Assembly (NCBI RefSeq): GCF_044762655.1
Contig: NZ_JBIWER010000007.1
Location: 124,001 to 188,000 of the forward strand
Source of the DNA: Psychrobacillus sp044762655
GTDB lineage: Bacteria; Bacillota; Bacilli; Bacillales_A; Planococcaceae
Reading direction: 5' to 3'
DNA: 64,000 bases
The notes beneath the pieces were generated by a model. It had not been told where the DNA came from. It did not search any database and saw only the letters and a list, made by a program, of their open reading frames with translations. Shown here one piece after another: positions 44,001 to 53,039 of the stretch. A program made the translations under genes and the position numbers. Within the stretch, counting starts at the first letter, position 1; each line of letters begins with the position of its first letter.

Positions 44001-44990
44001 TTATATACTAAAATGATTTAAAAGTCTATGATCTATTAATCTAATGACATCCTTGCAGCTGCTCCCATCTATCTGGGTTAATAATAACTTTGCTGCTTCT
44101 CGCCCTGCATCTTCAATGGAAAAATCGATAGTGGTTAAAGATGGAGTAATATATTTAGAAAGCTCTGACCCTCCCATTCCGGCTACAGCTATGTCCTTTG
44201 GAACAGAAAGTCCTATCCCCTCTAAATATCTTATCGCACCAATTGCTAGTCGATCTGTTACGGCTAGTACTGCAGAAGGTTTTTGCTTTGTATCTTCCAT
44301 AATAGATTTCATGGATTCGTACCCTGATTCCACATCAAATTTTCCTTTTTGAATCCACTTTTCTTCAACTGTCAGACCATATTCTTCCAACCCATTCAAA
44401 TAACCCTGCTTCCGAAGATATCCTACTGAATGATCTTGCTCATCCACCCCGATAAAGGCGATTTTTTTATGACCTTTCTCAACAAATAAGTTCACCATAT
44501 CCCTTGAAGCCCTGTAATCATCAAAAAGGACATTGGCTAATCCAGCTATATGTTGACCGACCGTTACAAATGGGACCTCTCCTTGGTAAATTTCTTCGAT
44601 TAATACTTCGTTGATATTGGTTGCTGACAAGATAATTCCATCCACATTACGGCTTTTTAACAGCTTTAAATACTCTATTTCTTTATTCGGATCCAGGTTG
44701 GTAATCGTAAGAAGTATCTGATAACCTTCCTTTGACAGAATTTCATCAAGTCCTTTTACGAGGCGGCTTGAAGTTTCGGTACTGATTTTAGGTAGTATGA
44801 CGCCAATTACTTTCGTACTTTTGGTCCGCAGTGACTTGGCATACTGATTCGGTACATATCCCGTATCTGCAATTACTTTCAACACTCTTTTTTTAGCATC
44901 CTCACTGACATAACCCGAATTGTTGATCACCCTCGAAACAGTTGTACGTGAAACTTTTGCTCTTTCTGCTATTTCCTTAATTGTTACCAT
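44001..44990 (-). CDS. scrR: LacI-family sucrose operon repressor
   Basis: 329 residues: helix-turn-helix at the N-terminus (TIKEIAERAKVSRTTVSRVIN), hinge, and a type-I periplasmic-binding-like effector domain (GVILPKISTETSSRLVKG). It should repress scrABK by binding the palindromes in the 167 bases downstream of its own gene, and be released by a sucrose-derived ligand. The gene lies upstream of, and in line with, scrA. GGAGGA precedes the ATG. Confidence 0.88.
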   Translation of the reverse strand: MVTIKEIAERAKVSRTTVSRVINNSGYVSEDAKKRVLKVIADTGYVPNQYAKSLRTKSTKVIGVILPKISTETSSRLVKGLDEILSKEGYQILLTITNLDPNKEIEYLKLLKSRNVDGIILSATNINEVLIEEIYQGEVPFVTVGQHIAGLANVLFDDYRASRDMVNLFVEKGHKKIAFIGVDEQDHSVGYLRKQGYLNGLEEYGLTVEEKWIQKGKFDVESGYESMKSIMEDTKQKPSAVLAVTDRLAIGAIRYLEGIGLSVPKDIAVAGMGGSELSKYITPSLTTIDFSIEDAGREAAKLLLTQIDGSSCKDVIRLIDHRLLNHFSI

Positions 44991-45185
44991 GATTTAGTCC
45001 TCCTGGACAATAAAAGATCTTTATTTTAATTAACCTATTCATTCTTTAAAACAATACCAACTTTTCAAGTATCAATCAAACTATTATTTCTTACACAGGA
45101 ACACTACCCAGAACTAAGTCCATTCTTCATACTTACTCCATTGGTAAAGCATTTAAGGTAGAACCAAGTTTATGCTTATATATGT

Positions 45186-45191
45186 TATAAT
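45186..45191 (+). promoter_or_regulatory. candidate -10 of the EamA gene
   Basis: TATAAT about 37 bases before the start codon. A matching -35 is not clear. The region 44991-45185 shows nothing else. Confidence 0.4.
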
Positions 45192-45227
45192 AGTTCGGTT
45201 GTGTCTTGACATCAAGGAGGTCATACG

Positions 45228-46124
45228 ATGAAATTAAATAAAGGTGTTATATATATATTACTAGGTGCATCCTTTTTTGGCTTTACTCCGATATTTGCTA
45301 AACTTGGATTTAGCTTTGGCTACTCACTTGGGCAAATCAATATCGTACAAATGGTCATTTCCTTCTTTTTATTATGGTCCCTAACTCTAATTAAACGCTC
45401 GAGTTTCAAAGGGCTTAACAAGAAGAACGTTCTTAAAATAATGATTACCGGTTGCTTTATCGGTTTAACTAGTATTTTTTATTATGGTTCGATGCAATAT
45501 TTACCTGCTTCGTTGGCCATTATATTAATGTTTCAATTCGTTTGGATAGGCATCATTTTAGAATGGATTTTTAGCAAAATTAAACCTGCGCCAGTAACTA
45601 TATTGTCCATCATTCTAATCTTAATAGGGGTCTTTTTTGCTTCGAATTTCGTGAATGGGGACATACAAGGTCTGCCGTATAAAGGCTTGATCTACGGAAT
45701 TTTATCTGCATTCACCTATGCAGGATTTATTTTTTGCAGTGGAAAGGTCGCTGTAAATGTGGATCCATTAACGCGGAGTTCTTTGATGGTAACAGGCTCA
45801 ACGATTTTAGTATTTGTCCTCTTCATGCGTGACATCCCAACAGTACTTCCACTGGAGAAAAACCTGTTGGTAACCGCCATTGGGGTTTCGTTATTTGGAG
45901 CGGTCCTACCACCATTATTTTTCGCAGCTGGCGCGCCTTTGGTTTCGGGGGGAGTCGCGAATATATTAACATCCATTGAATTGCCTATTGCAATCCTTTC
46001 GGCAAGTATTATATTGTCCGAAGTGGTAACACCGTTGCAGTGGTTAGGCATCGCTATAATACTAATCGCTATTACTTTTAACGAACTCGGTCCTAACCTA
46101 TTCGCAATTAGGAAGCATTATTAG
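45228..46124 (+). CDS. EamA/DMT-family transporter
   Basis: 298 residues with ten hydrophobic helices in two EamA repeats (first half GASFFGFTPIFAKLGF; second half LIYGILSAFTYAGFIFCSGKVA). Family members export amino acids or other small metabolites, and the substrate is unknown. AAGGAGGTC precedes the ATG. Monocistronic, followed by two hairpins. Confidence 0.9.
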   Translation: MKLNKGVIYILLGASFFGFTPIFAKLGFSFGYSLGQINIVQMVISFFLLWSLTLIKRSSFKGLNKKNVLKIMITGCFIGLTSIFYYGSMQYLPASLAIILMFQFVWIGIILEWIFSKIKPAPVTILSIILILIGVFFASNFVNGDIQGLPYKGLIYGILSAFTYAGFIFCSGKVAVNVDPLTRSSLMVTGSTILVFVLFMRDIPTVLPLEKNLLVTAIGVSLFGAVLPPLFFAAGAPLVSGGVANILTSIELPIAILSASIILSEVVTPLQWLGIAIILIAITFNELGPNLFAIRKHY

Positions 46125-46144
46125 CACACAAGATGAATTAGCAT

Positions 46145-46178
46145 GAGCATGTAGACTATTTATTTGTCTACATGCTCA
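46145..46178 (+). terminator. terminator of the EamA gene
   Basis: GAGCATGTAGAC and GTCTACATGCTC form a perfect 12-bp stem with an AT loop. The T-run after it is weak. Confidence 0.65.
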
Positions 46179-46198
46179 GAGTATCTTTTGCTAGTCTA

Positions 46199-46243
46199 AG
46201 ACGGTAATTAATCTCGATATTCGAGCTTGATTACCGTCTTTTT
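46199..46243 (+). terminator. second terminator hairpin after the EamA gene
   Basis: AAGACGGTAAT pairs with ATTACCGTCTT within a longer imperfect stem, followed by TTTTTG. Confidence 0.75.
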
Positions 46244-46305
46244 GTTTTAATCAATATATTCTCTCATAAAACTTAGGTATATGGGAGAATCCCAGAGGAA
46301 AATCA

Positions 46306-46803
46306 TTAAAACGTGGATGCGGAGGAAGCAGCTGCCTGGTCAGCCTTCACACAATCAATTGCGACCACTAGCGCAATTACAATAGCCTCCATTTCCTCAT
46401 TCATAATTTGAACCTTGTAGCTATCTCCCCAAGTGAACCATTCCTTGTTTACTCTACCTATAACTACACCGTGTTGTAAGATCTGAAAATCCATATCCCA
46501 CCAGTTACCATATACCTCCATGTCTGCCGCATCGATTGTATAACGTGCTTTAAAGAAAGAAAACTCCTTCTTAATCGTTAACAATTCTCGACCATTTACC
46601 TCCACAAAAAACTTTGGTAAAAAGCTGAACACCTTCTTGGTAATTATGGCGACTTGTTCTCTAGAAGTATTCATAATGGAAAAAGTCTTTGGAATTTGCA
46701 TGAAACTGCCTTCTACATAATAGACATCCTTCTCCTGCTGATCTTTTACCGTAAATTTACCACTTAGACTTAATACCTTCTGCTTTATATAAAGTTCCTT
46801 CAT
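46306..46803 (-). CDS. LURP-one-related (YxjI-type) protein
   Basis: 165 residues of a Tubby-like beta-barrel family: YIKQKVLSLSGKFTVKD, MQIPKTFSIMN and VNGRELLTIKKEFSFFKARYTI are characteristic. The role is unknown in bacteria; plant relatives take part in defence and membrane association is suspected. AAAGGAGACG precedes the ATG. No signal peptide. Confidence 0.85.
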   Translation of the reverse strand: MKELYIKQKVLSLSGKFTVKDQQEKDVYYVEGSFMQIPKTFSIMNTSREQVAIITKKVFSFLPKFFVEVNGRELLTIKKEFSFFKARYTIDAADMEVYGNWWDMDFQILQHGVVIGRVNKEWFTWGDSYKVQIMNEEMEAIVIALVVAIDCVKADQAAASSASTF

Positions 46804-47158
46804 ACTACGTCTCCTTTAATTGGAAAATCGATTGAAGATAAAACCAGAACCTTAATGATTCTATATTAGCAAAAAATATGATTAATTCCCTCAAACTGAA
46901 AAAAACTTACAGTACTTTTGTTAATAAATATTAATAAATAGACCACCCAAATCACAAATAAATCAACGTTCTAGGTATCCTATCTAATCGTGATGTGGCT
47001 AATTGAGGATTCTTATTTTGTTGTCTATTAACATTCTTGTATGAGTCAGATCGAATTTATATATATTTAAAGTACAATGATTAGCAAATGCGTGTAATTA
47101 ACTAAATTTCAATAAAGCCAGATAGATCTTTTAAAATCAACGGTCTAGCTGTCACTTC
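46804..47158. other. intergenic region with no gene
   Basis: 355 AT-rich bases between two leftward genes. No credible open frame, riboswitch or repeat is seen. It should contain the promoter of the LURP-one gene and the end of the WYL-regulator transcript. Confidence 0.5.
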
Positions 47159-48121
47159 CTATGGGCAGTATAGGAATAATCTCTCTTGTAAACCTTTTAA
47201 GACTTCTTTTGGCACTTCCCTTACTTTTATATCTTCGCCTAGAAAAGAAATCCAATTTGTTATATCCGTCAACTCTTCGGCGTTATTAATATTGACGAAG
47301 GTTTCTAGAACGGCTGTGGTTTGGAAGGGATCTGTATAGGAAATGGAAACTTTTAAAGGATGGTATTTTTTGAACTGTGCGATTGCCTTTGGACCAAGCT
47401 CAATAACAAGGTTACTCTCTTTATCGCGTCTACTAAGCTTTTCTAAAATTCTCCTTTTATTTATCCTATTTTTCGTATGGTCAGGCTTAACGTCGATGAG
47501 ATTCGAGACAGGGAAAATCATCCTTTCTTCCTCCATTACGTTAAAGCCTTCTATCAGCCATTTTCCCTTTTCATGATGAAGGTGCAGGAGATAAATGGGA
47601 TAAAATTTTGTCATTTTATCTTCCTTGACAGTAATTAATAAATATCGATCTAAAAGAAGAATTTGAATAAGCTTTTCTATCACAGGATCAGGTAAATCCG
47701 ATAAATCAAGTAACTCTGGATTATGCGGGTTCGTCCCTTCAAAAAGCAAGATTTGATTTAAAAGTATAAGGTCTTCTTGCTGATTTTCTGAAATAAGGCC
47801 AAGTAATTTTTCAGCTAAAGACTGTCGACTCTTTAAATATGGAAGTTGTTGATTTCTTGTGGCCATAAAGGCTATAAAAAGTGCTTTAATCTCATTATCA
47901 GTAAAGCGAACAGTTGGAAGTACAGAGTTGTTTAAGACATTATAACCGCCATCCCTGCCAACTTCGGCGACAAGCGGCATCCCCATGGCCTCGATTTCTC
48001 TGATATCTCTAAACGCGGTCGAACGAGAGATATTAAATTCTTGCATGATTTCAGAAATTGTAAAGTGGGCACGGTTATTAATATACCGCATGATTGTATT
48101 AATACGTTCAACTTTATTCAT
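47159..48121 (-). CDS. HTH-WYL (DeoR-like) transcriptional regulator
   Basis: 320 residues: an N-terminal helix-turn-helix (RINTIMRYINNRAHFTISEIMQEFNISRSTAFRDIREIE) and a central-to-C-terminal WYL-type ligand-binding region (YLLHLHHEKGKWLIEGFNVMEEE). It belongs to the YafY group. It is divergent from the GyrI-like gene, its most likely target, with a 116-base shared promoter region. AGGAGGCTCCG precedes the ATG. Confidence 0.85.
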   Translation of the reverse strand: MNKVERINTIMRYINNRAHFTISEIMQEFNISRSTAFRDIREIEAMGMPLVAEVGRDGGYNVLNNSVLPTVRFTDNEIKALFIAFMATRNQQLPYLKSRQSLAEKLLGLISENQQEDLILLNQILLFEGTNPHNPELLDLSDLPDPVIEKLIQILLLDRYLLITVKEDKMTKFYPIYLLHLHHEKGKWLIEGFNVMEEERMIFPVSNLIDVKPDHTKNRINKRRILEKLSRRDKESNLVIELGPKAIAQFKKYHPLKVSISYTDPFQTTAVLETFVNINNAEELTDITNWISFLGEDIKVREVPKEVLKGLQERLFLYCP

Positions 48122-48237
48122 CGGAGCCTCCTAAATAGGGTCATATTTTGACATGGTTTAGGGTTATTATAAACTCATCAAGTATAAAAATAAATTACTT
48201 GATCGATTGAAATTAAAAAGAAAGAAGGGTTTTGTAT

Positions 48238-48717
48238 ATGGCAAATTACACAATTGAAGAAAAAGACAGCTTTCTTGTTTTAGGTTTTGGAACTGAGCTA
48301 AAGAGCAATTACACAGACTATGTCGGTATAAATAAAGAAAAGGAAGACTTCTGGCATGATGTCAAACAAGATGGAAGACTTGATGCGTTAAAAGCTTTAG
48401 CTACGAACGACTATACTTTTGTGGTGAATGAAGCAGTAAATAACAAGATGATGCATTATGCTGGCGTGATGACAGAGAAAACATTACCAGAAGCAACTAG
48501 AGTGATTCAATTCCCTAAAGGGGAATATGTAGTTGTTAAAGGAGAAGCGCAAACTGATGAGGAGTTGAGTAATACGCTTACTGGCATGGCTTTTGGACAA
48601 GTATTGCCAGAAGCGAAGGAATATGCCTATGTAGGTGGCCCAAATACAGCAGTTATAATGGGGCAGCGAAACGGCTTAGTATACGGCGAAATGTGGATTC
48701 CGGTTGTTAAGAAATAA
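48238..48717 (+). CDS. GyrI-like effector-binding domain protein
   Basis: 159 residues of the AraC effector-binding/GyrI-like (SOUL-type) fold: YTIEEKDSFLVLGFGTEL, HYAGVMTEKTLPEATRVIQFPKGEYVVVKGEA. Such stand-alone domains bind small amphipathic molecules. GAAGGG is upstream of the ATG at 48238, with an alternative ATG two codons earlier. Divergent from the WYL regulator, which probably controls it. Confidence 0.82.
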   Translation: MANYTIEEKDSFLVLGFGTELKSNYTDYVGINKEKEDFWHDVKQDGRLDALKALATNDYTFVVNEAVNNKMMHYAGVMTEKTLPEATRVIQFPKGEYVVVKGEAQTDEELSNTLTGMAFGQVLPEAKEYAYVGGPNTAVIMGQRNGLVYGEMWIPVVKK

Positions 48718-48793
48718 CTAGAGGGATGGAATTGTACAAAAGCAAAATAACCATTCATGCAACAACCATTCATCCTGCATTTGTATAACAAAA

Positions 48794-48832
48794 CAGCACC
48801 TTTCTATTAATTAGAAGGTGCTGTCTTTTTTC
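48794..48832 (+). terminator. terminator of the GyrI-like gene
   Basis: ACAGCACCTTCT-type arms (ACAGCACCTT and AAGGTGCTGT) with an AT loop, then six Ts. Confidence 0.8.
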
Positions 48833-48839
48833 ACAAAAA

Positions 48840-48893
48840 CCTCATTCATTTGTGATACGGTTCTCCGTGACACATCTAAATGAGGTTCTTCAA
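48840..48893. terminator. second stem-loop downstream of the GyrI-like gene
   Basis: AACCTCATT and AATGAGGTT flank an inner partial stem (TGTGATACGG with CCGTGACACA). This could be a terminator or a repeat remnant. Confidence 0.5.
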
Positions 48894-49078
48894 TTTATAT
48901 TTGGCTCATTTGCGGCTCACTTTTCTTATACACAAAGTTAGTTTTTTTTAGTGATTAACTGTAATTCAATTGAGGCTCATAAGATAAAACTTTAGAGCAT
49001 TTCTTTGTAAAGAGGAATGTTTTTATTATTGTCTTAATAAATTATTAACAATAAAAATATTATAGAAATAAATAAAAA

Positions 49079-49097
49079 TTTATTGTTTATCAATAAA
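49079..49097 (+). promoter_or_regulatory. candidate operator of the lost YozG-type repressor
   Basis: TTTATTG and CAATAAA are exact inverted arms separated by five bases. It lies 47 bases before the pseudogene at 49144. Confidence 0.45.
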
Positions 49098-49143
49098 TAT
49101 CATGTTAATATCTAAAAAACAATACTTATGAGAGGTGCTTTTC

Positions 49144-49337
49144 ATGAAACCTGAAACACTATTTTTAAAGTTAGCAGTTGTTCTTATGGGCTTTCCACGA
49201 TGGCGAATCTTTCTATATTGAAAAATGGAAAGGCAAAAGCGATTCGATTATCAACTCTAGAGGCTATTTGTAAATCATTAGAATGTCAGCCTGGAGATAT
49301 TTTAGAATACAAAAGTGACGAAGACAGTCAGAGGTAA
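49144..49337 (+). pseudogene. deletion scar joining a DUF2975 (YoaS-type) start to a YozG-type HTH end
   Basis: The first frame (49144) reads MKPETLFLKLAVVLMGFP, the N-terminus of DUF2975 membrane proteins, and then stops. A second frame (49200-49337) reads MANLSILKNGKAKAIR and continues to QPGDILEYKS, the C-terminal two thirds of a YozG-type Cro/CI regulator. In intact loci these are two adjacent genes. Most of the first and the start of the second are missing, so neither product is likely to work. Confidence 0.8.
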
Positions 49338-49408
49338 GAGAGTTTCATTAATAAACATTGTTGAGGAAAGTAGGACTTACTATGACAATTATTAAGGGAG
49401 GTATAATC

Positions 49409-50656
49409 ATGGACAGCAAAAATTTAATTACTGAAAATATTGCTAATCCACATGAGCTGGAGAGAATGTTTAGAAATGATCCCAAAGCCTTTAAAAAGTC
49501 ATTCTCAGACGCATGGGAACAAAATCCTGATTCTCAGGTTCTTGGCATTTGGTATGAAAGATTGCATTTCAAGGAGACGGCAAATTCAGAAAAATCTTCC
49601 TTGCTTCAAAAAGGTTTCTTATTCATGGGCATTTTAGCCATTCTGGCCGGGATAAGTACCAGAATCATTTTCCATTTTGTCGAACAGGAAGCAATTGCTC
49701 CAATTAACCTAGCTTTTGGTATAATTCCCTTTATTGCTGCCTATTTTGTTTACAATAATACTCCGAAAAAAAGTATTATTTATTCCCTTGGAGCGTTGTG
49801 CCTAATTTCCGGGTTTTATCTTAATATGCTGCCATTAAATTATAAAGACAGTATTATCCTTGCTTATTTACACCTTCCCATATTTTTGTGGATATTGGTA
49901 GGGCTTGCATTTACAGGAAATGAATATTCAAAAGGCAGTGCAAGATTAGCCTATATTAAATTTAATTTGGAATATTGTATTCTTTACGCCAGCATGGCAG
50001 TTAGCGGAATGCTACTAGCAGCGTTAACCATGCAGTTATTTAGCTTTATTGGCTTGGATATAGAAGACTTCTATTTTAGTAATGTCGTTTTATTTGGTGC
50101 TGCCGCTCTCGCTATTGTGGCTGCATACCTGGTATCAATGAATCTTAAACTTGCTAAGAATATTACACCGTATATAGCCAAAATTTTTAGTCCCCTTGTC
50201 CTGGTCACATTGTTGGTCTATCTTATAACGGTTATATGGGTCGGAAAAGATCCATTCTTGGACCGCAATTTCCTGATAGCCTTCAACGGAATACTCCTTG
50301 GTGTATTGGCCGTTACCATATTTTCCATTATCGAGAGCGACTCAGACGAGAAAAAGAACATTTCAGATTATATAAATTTTGCCTTAATTGTTCTTGCTCT
50401 TATCATTGACAGTGTGGCTTTGTCAGCTATCGTATTCAGACTTTCTTCTTATGGGATTACGCCTAATAGACTTGCTGTTTTAGGTGCAAACATACTTATC
50501 TGGGGAAACCTTATTTGGATTATGATCTCCTATATGCGCTTTCTACAAAACAAGACTGGACCTTCACCCATCCAAGATGCGGTCACTAAGTATTTGCCAG
50601 TTTACGGACTTTGGGCAGCTTTCGTTACATTTACTTTTCCTTTCTTTTTTAATTAG
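49409..50656 (+). CDS. hypothetical multi-spanning membrane protein
   Basis: 415 residues from the ATG at 49409, chosen for AAGGGAGGT upstream. A hydrophilic N-terminal part (1-75, with ANPHELERMFRNDPKAFKKSF) is followed by about eleven to twelve hydrophobic segments. I do not recognise the family with certainty; the layout resembles DUF2157/DUF4153-type membrane proteins. It directly follows the YoaS/YozG scar and ends in a bidirectional hairpin before rlmH. Confidence 0.65.
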   Translation: MDSKNLITENIANPHELERMFRNDPKAFKKSFSDAWEQNPDSQVLGIWYERLHFKETANSEKSSLLQKGFLFMGILAILAGISTRIIFHFVEQEAIAPINLAFGIIPFIAAYFVYNNTPKKSIIYSLGALCLISGFYLNMLPLNYKDSIILAYLHLPIFLWILVGLAFTGNEYSKGSARLAYIKFNLEYCILYASMAVSGMLLAALTMQLFSFIGLDIEDFYFSNVVLFGAAALAIVAAYLVSMNLKLAKNITPYIAKIFSPLVLVTLLVYLITVIWVGKDPFLDRNFLIAFNGILLGVLAVTIFSIIESDSDEKKNISDYINFALIVLALIIDSVALSAIVFRLSSYGITPNRLAVLGANILIWGNLIWIMISYMRFLQNKTGPSPIQDAVTKYLPVYGLWAAFVTFTFPFFFN

Positions 50657-50706
50657 GAAGGCTATATTAATGTCACGGATGTTGGTTGCTCTTCCTTATA
50701 AGCACC

Positions 50707-50746
50707 AAAAATGAAAAAGTTATACTCATAACTTTTTCATTTTTGG
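50707..50746. terminator. bidirectional terminator before rlmH end
   Basis: AAAATGAAAAAGTTAT pairs with ATAACTTTTTCATTTT across a 4-base loop, with flanking A/T runs. It serves the rightward membrane protein and the leftward rlmH. Confidence 0.85.
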
Positions 50747-50770
50747 TCTTTTATTTTTCTAAAACCACAT

Positions 50771-51250
50771 TTACTTATGGTAGGGTTCACCCTTCATAAT
50801 CCGAAAAGCTCGGTAAATCTGCTCCACCAGCACTAGCTTCATCAACTGATGCGGTAACGTCATTTTGCTAAAGGATAGTTTTTCATCAGAACGCTTCATC
50901 ACGTCTTCGTGCAAACCAAGAGATCCACCGATAACAAAGGCAATTTTACTTCTACCATAGGTCATCAAAGATTCTATATCACTTGCCAGTTGCTCCGATG
51001 TCTTCATCTTTCCTTCTATTGCTAGAGCAATAACATATGTATCGGTGCCTATTTTCGCCAGAATTCGGTCGCCTTCTTTTTTCTTAACGATTTCCATGTC
51101 GGCTTCACTTAAATTTTCAGGAGCTTTTTCATCAGATACTTCGACTAAATCTATTTTCGCATAAGCACCTAATCGCTTTGTATATTCCTCTATCCCCATT
51201 TTCAAGTATTTTTCTTTTAATTTCCCTACTGATATAATTTGTATATTCAC
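50771..51250 (-). CDS. rlmH: 23S rRNA (pseudouridine1915-N3)-methyltransferase
   Basis: 159 residues of the SPOUT class, methylating pseudouridine 1915 in helix 69 of 23S rRNA. FVIGGSLGLHEDVMKRSDEKLSFSKMTLPHQL is the SAM-binding knot, and YRAFRIMKGEPYHK closes the protein. GTG start with GGTGG seven bases upstream. Conserved position at the end of the wal region. Confidence 0.96.
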   Translation of the reverse strand: MNIQIISVGKLKEKYLKMGIEEYTKRLGAYAKIDLVEVSDEKAPENLSEADMEIVKKKEGDRILAKIGTDTYVIALAIEGKMKTSEQLASDIESLMTYGRSKIAFVIGGSLGLHEDVMKRSDEKLSFSKMTLPHQLMKLVLVEQIYRAFRIMKGEPYHK

Positions 51251-51337
51251 AGGTTATCCACCTTTACATTTCATTTACAAACAAGTTACGCACATGGTTT
51301 ATCCACATATCCACAATAGTTATCTACATGTTGTGTT

Positions 51338-51505
51338 TTAATTTTCATTAGCCACAATATATATCGCATTACTTTCACAGTAGGAACAAATTGTGGATAA
51401 CTTATCTTCGTTATTTAATTCCTCTAACATTGGAAAAGTTTTTTGTTCTGCTACAAACATGTCTAAAGCGTGATTTATATGGTTTTCACAGCTGAATATT
51501 CTCAT
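51338..51505 (-). CDS. CxxH/CxxC small protein (YyzF-type)
   Basis: 55 residues: MRIFSCENHINHALDMF, with CxxxH/CxxH-like start, and ICSYCESNA with CxxC near the C-terminus. The pattern suggests a zinc-binding mini-protein. AAAGGAGAGG precedes the ATG. It sits between the HtrA-type gene and rlmH, as yyzF does in Bacillus. Function unknown. Confidence 0.85.
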   Translation of the reverse strand: MRIFSCENHINHALDMFVAEQKTFPMLEELNNEDKLSTICSYCESNAIYIVANEN

Positions 51506-51586
51506 TTTTTCCTCTCCTTTCGTTGTCGGAATACTTTAAATAGTTATGCACATATCCTCTATTGTTATCCACAACCTATTTTACCA

Positions 51587-51631
51587 AACGAAAAACGAGT
51601 AGGAAAGACAAGCTTTTCTTTTCCTACTCGT
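51587..51631 (-). terminator. terminator of the HtrA-type protease gene
   Basis: ACGAGTAGGAAA (51595-51606) pairs with TTTCCTACTCGT (51620-51631), followed leftward by TTTTCGTTT. Confidence 0.85.
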
Positions 51632-51672
51632 TGTGTAAATCTCTTCTTTACATTATTTAGTTATCCACATGT

Positions 51673-52905
51673 TTATAGTTCAGCCGATTCCTTTAAAAGT
51701 AGTGTTAACTCGACTAGTTTCCCTTGTCTGTATACTTTAACTTTTAGTTCGTCACCCGTTTCCTTTTCATTGTACAAGTGTTTACGCAACTCAATAGTGT
51801 TTTCTACTTTTTCTCCATCCATTTCAACAATGACATCGTATGATTTCATCCCTGCCGCTGCAGCTGGAGTTCCTTCTACAACCTCATCAACTACTACACC
51901 AGTTGTAACTTCCGCTGGTAATTTTAATGTTTCTTTTTGGTGAAATGCAGGTACATTCGTCAAATCTATAAGCGTGATCCCCATAGATGGGCGAATTACT
52001 TTTCCATTTTGCTCTAAGTCTTCAATAATAGGAATAGCCGTGTTGACTGGAATGGCTAGACCGATTCCTTCTACTGTAGATTGCGAAATCTTCATCGAGT
52101 TGATACCTATTAGTTGACCTGCTAAGTTGATCAATGCGCCACCACTATTACCAGGATTAATCGCTGCATCTGTTTGTAAAACTTCTGATTGCCAATCCTC
52201 TAATCCATCTCCGTTTAAATCGACTGGAACCGCACGGTCTTTACCTGATACTACTCCAGTTGTAACAGAGCCATAAAAATCAAGTCCTAAAGGATTACCT
52301 ATAGCAATCACCGTTTCTCCTTGTTTTAATGCATCAGAGTCACCAAATTCGATTACAGCATCTATACCTTTATCGTCAATCGCAAGAACTGCTAAATCTG
52401 TCCATATATCTTCCCCTACAATGCTTGCTTCTACTTTAGATCCATCTGCTAATGTTACTTCCACTGATTTTGCATTTTCAATAACATGATAGTTGGTAAT
52501 AACATAAGCCTTCCCATTCTCTTTTTTGTATATAACGCCTGATCCGGTGCCAGCATCCTGTGTTGCTTCTGACTGGCTCCAGAAGTTTGTGACTGATTGA
52601 ATATTGGTTATCCCAACAACGGCGCTGGAGGCTTTTTCTACAGCTCCTGTTACATCTGTAGTAACGTCTACTGAAAGCTGTTGGGTTTGTTTAGTTGTTT
52701 CACCCGATTTCGTTGCGGTATCAGATGGTAGATTGGTCACTACGGAAGGTATTAAAAACCATACAAGCAGTGCACCAACAAGCACACCTGCCAGCCCGCT
52801 AAAGAAATAGCCTGCTAATCCTCGTTTTTTTCCATTTCTTTTCTTCGGTTCTATCGGAGGTTGTTCGTTTGGTAGTTGTGGTCCATAAGGGTTATTTATA
52901 TCCAT
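51673..52905 (-). CDS. HtrA/DegP-type membrane serine protease
   Basis: 410 residues from the ATG at 52905 (AGAGGAAGAG upstream; the longer frame to 53019 overlaps a terminator). Cytoplasmic N-terminus rich in Pro, one membrane span (about 31-53), a trypsin-like domain with catalytic H140, D170 and S254 (GNSGGAL), and a C-terminal PDZ domain (about 305-400). It handles misfolded surface proteins. It is the yyxA/htrC position downstream of walJ, but a strong terminator separates the two. Confidence 0.93.
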   Translation of the reverse strand: MDINNPYGPQLPNEQPPIEPKKRNGKKRGLAGYFFSGLAGVLVGALLVWFLIPSVVTNLPSDTATKSGETTKQTQQLSVDVTTDVTGAVEKASSAVVGITNIQSVTNFWSQSEATQDAGTGSGVIYKKENGKAYVITNYHVIENAKSVEVTLADGSKVEASIVGEDIWTDLAVLAIDDKGIDAVIEFGDSDALKQGETVIAIGNPLGLDFYGSVTTGVVSGKDRAVPVDLNGDGLEDWQSEVLQTDAAINPGNSGGALINLAGQLIGINSMKISQSTVEGIGLAIPVNTAIPIIEDLEQNGKVIRPSMGITLIDLTNVPAFHQKETLKLPAEVTTGVVVDEVVEGTPAAAAGMKSYDVIVEMDGEKVENTIELRKHLYNEKETGDELKVKVYRQGKLVELTLLLKESAEL

Positions 52906-52999
52906 CTTTCTCTTCCTCTCTGTATCTAATATGGCTCTTTTAACAATGTACCCATTCCACATTAAAATAAGATGAAAATTACTTGAAAAATAAATAAAA

Positions 53000-53031
53000 G
53001 TTCCCAATACTACATGCATAGTATTGGGAAC
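53000..53031 (-). terminator. terminator between walJ and the HtrA-type gene
   Basis: GTTCCCAATACTA and TAGTATTGGGAAC form a perfect 13-bp stem with a 6-base loop, followed leftward by TTTTATTTATTTTT. Confidence 0.92.
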
Positions 53032-53039
53032 TTCTATTT

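Noticed and set aside
45716..46051. A 111-residue leftward frame inside the EamA gene
   Set aside because: Antisense shadow of a well-supported transporter gene, with no ribosome-binding site or recognisable pattern.
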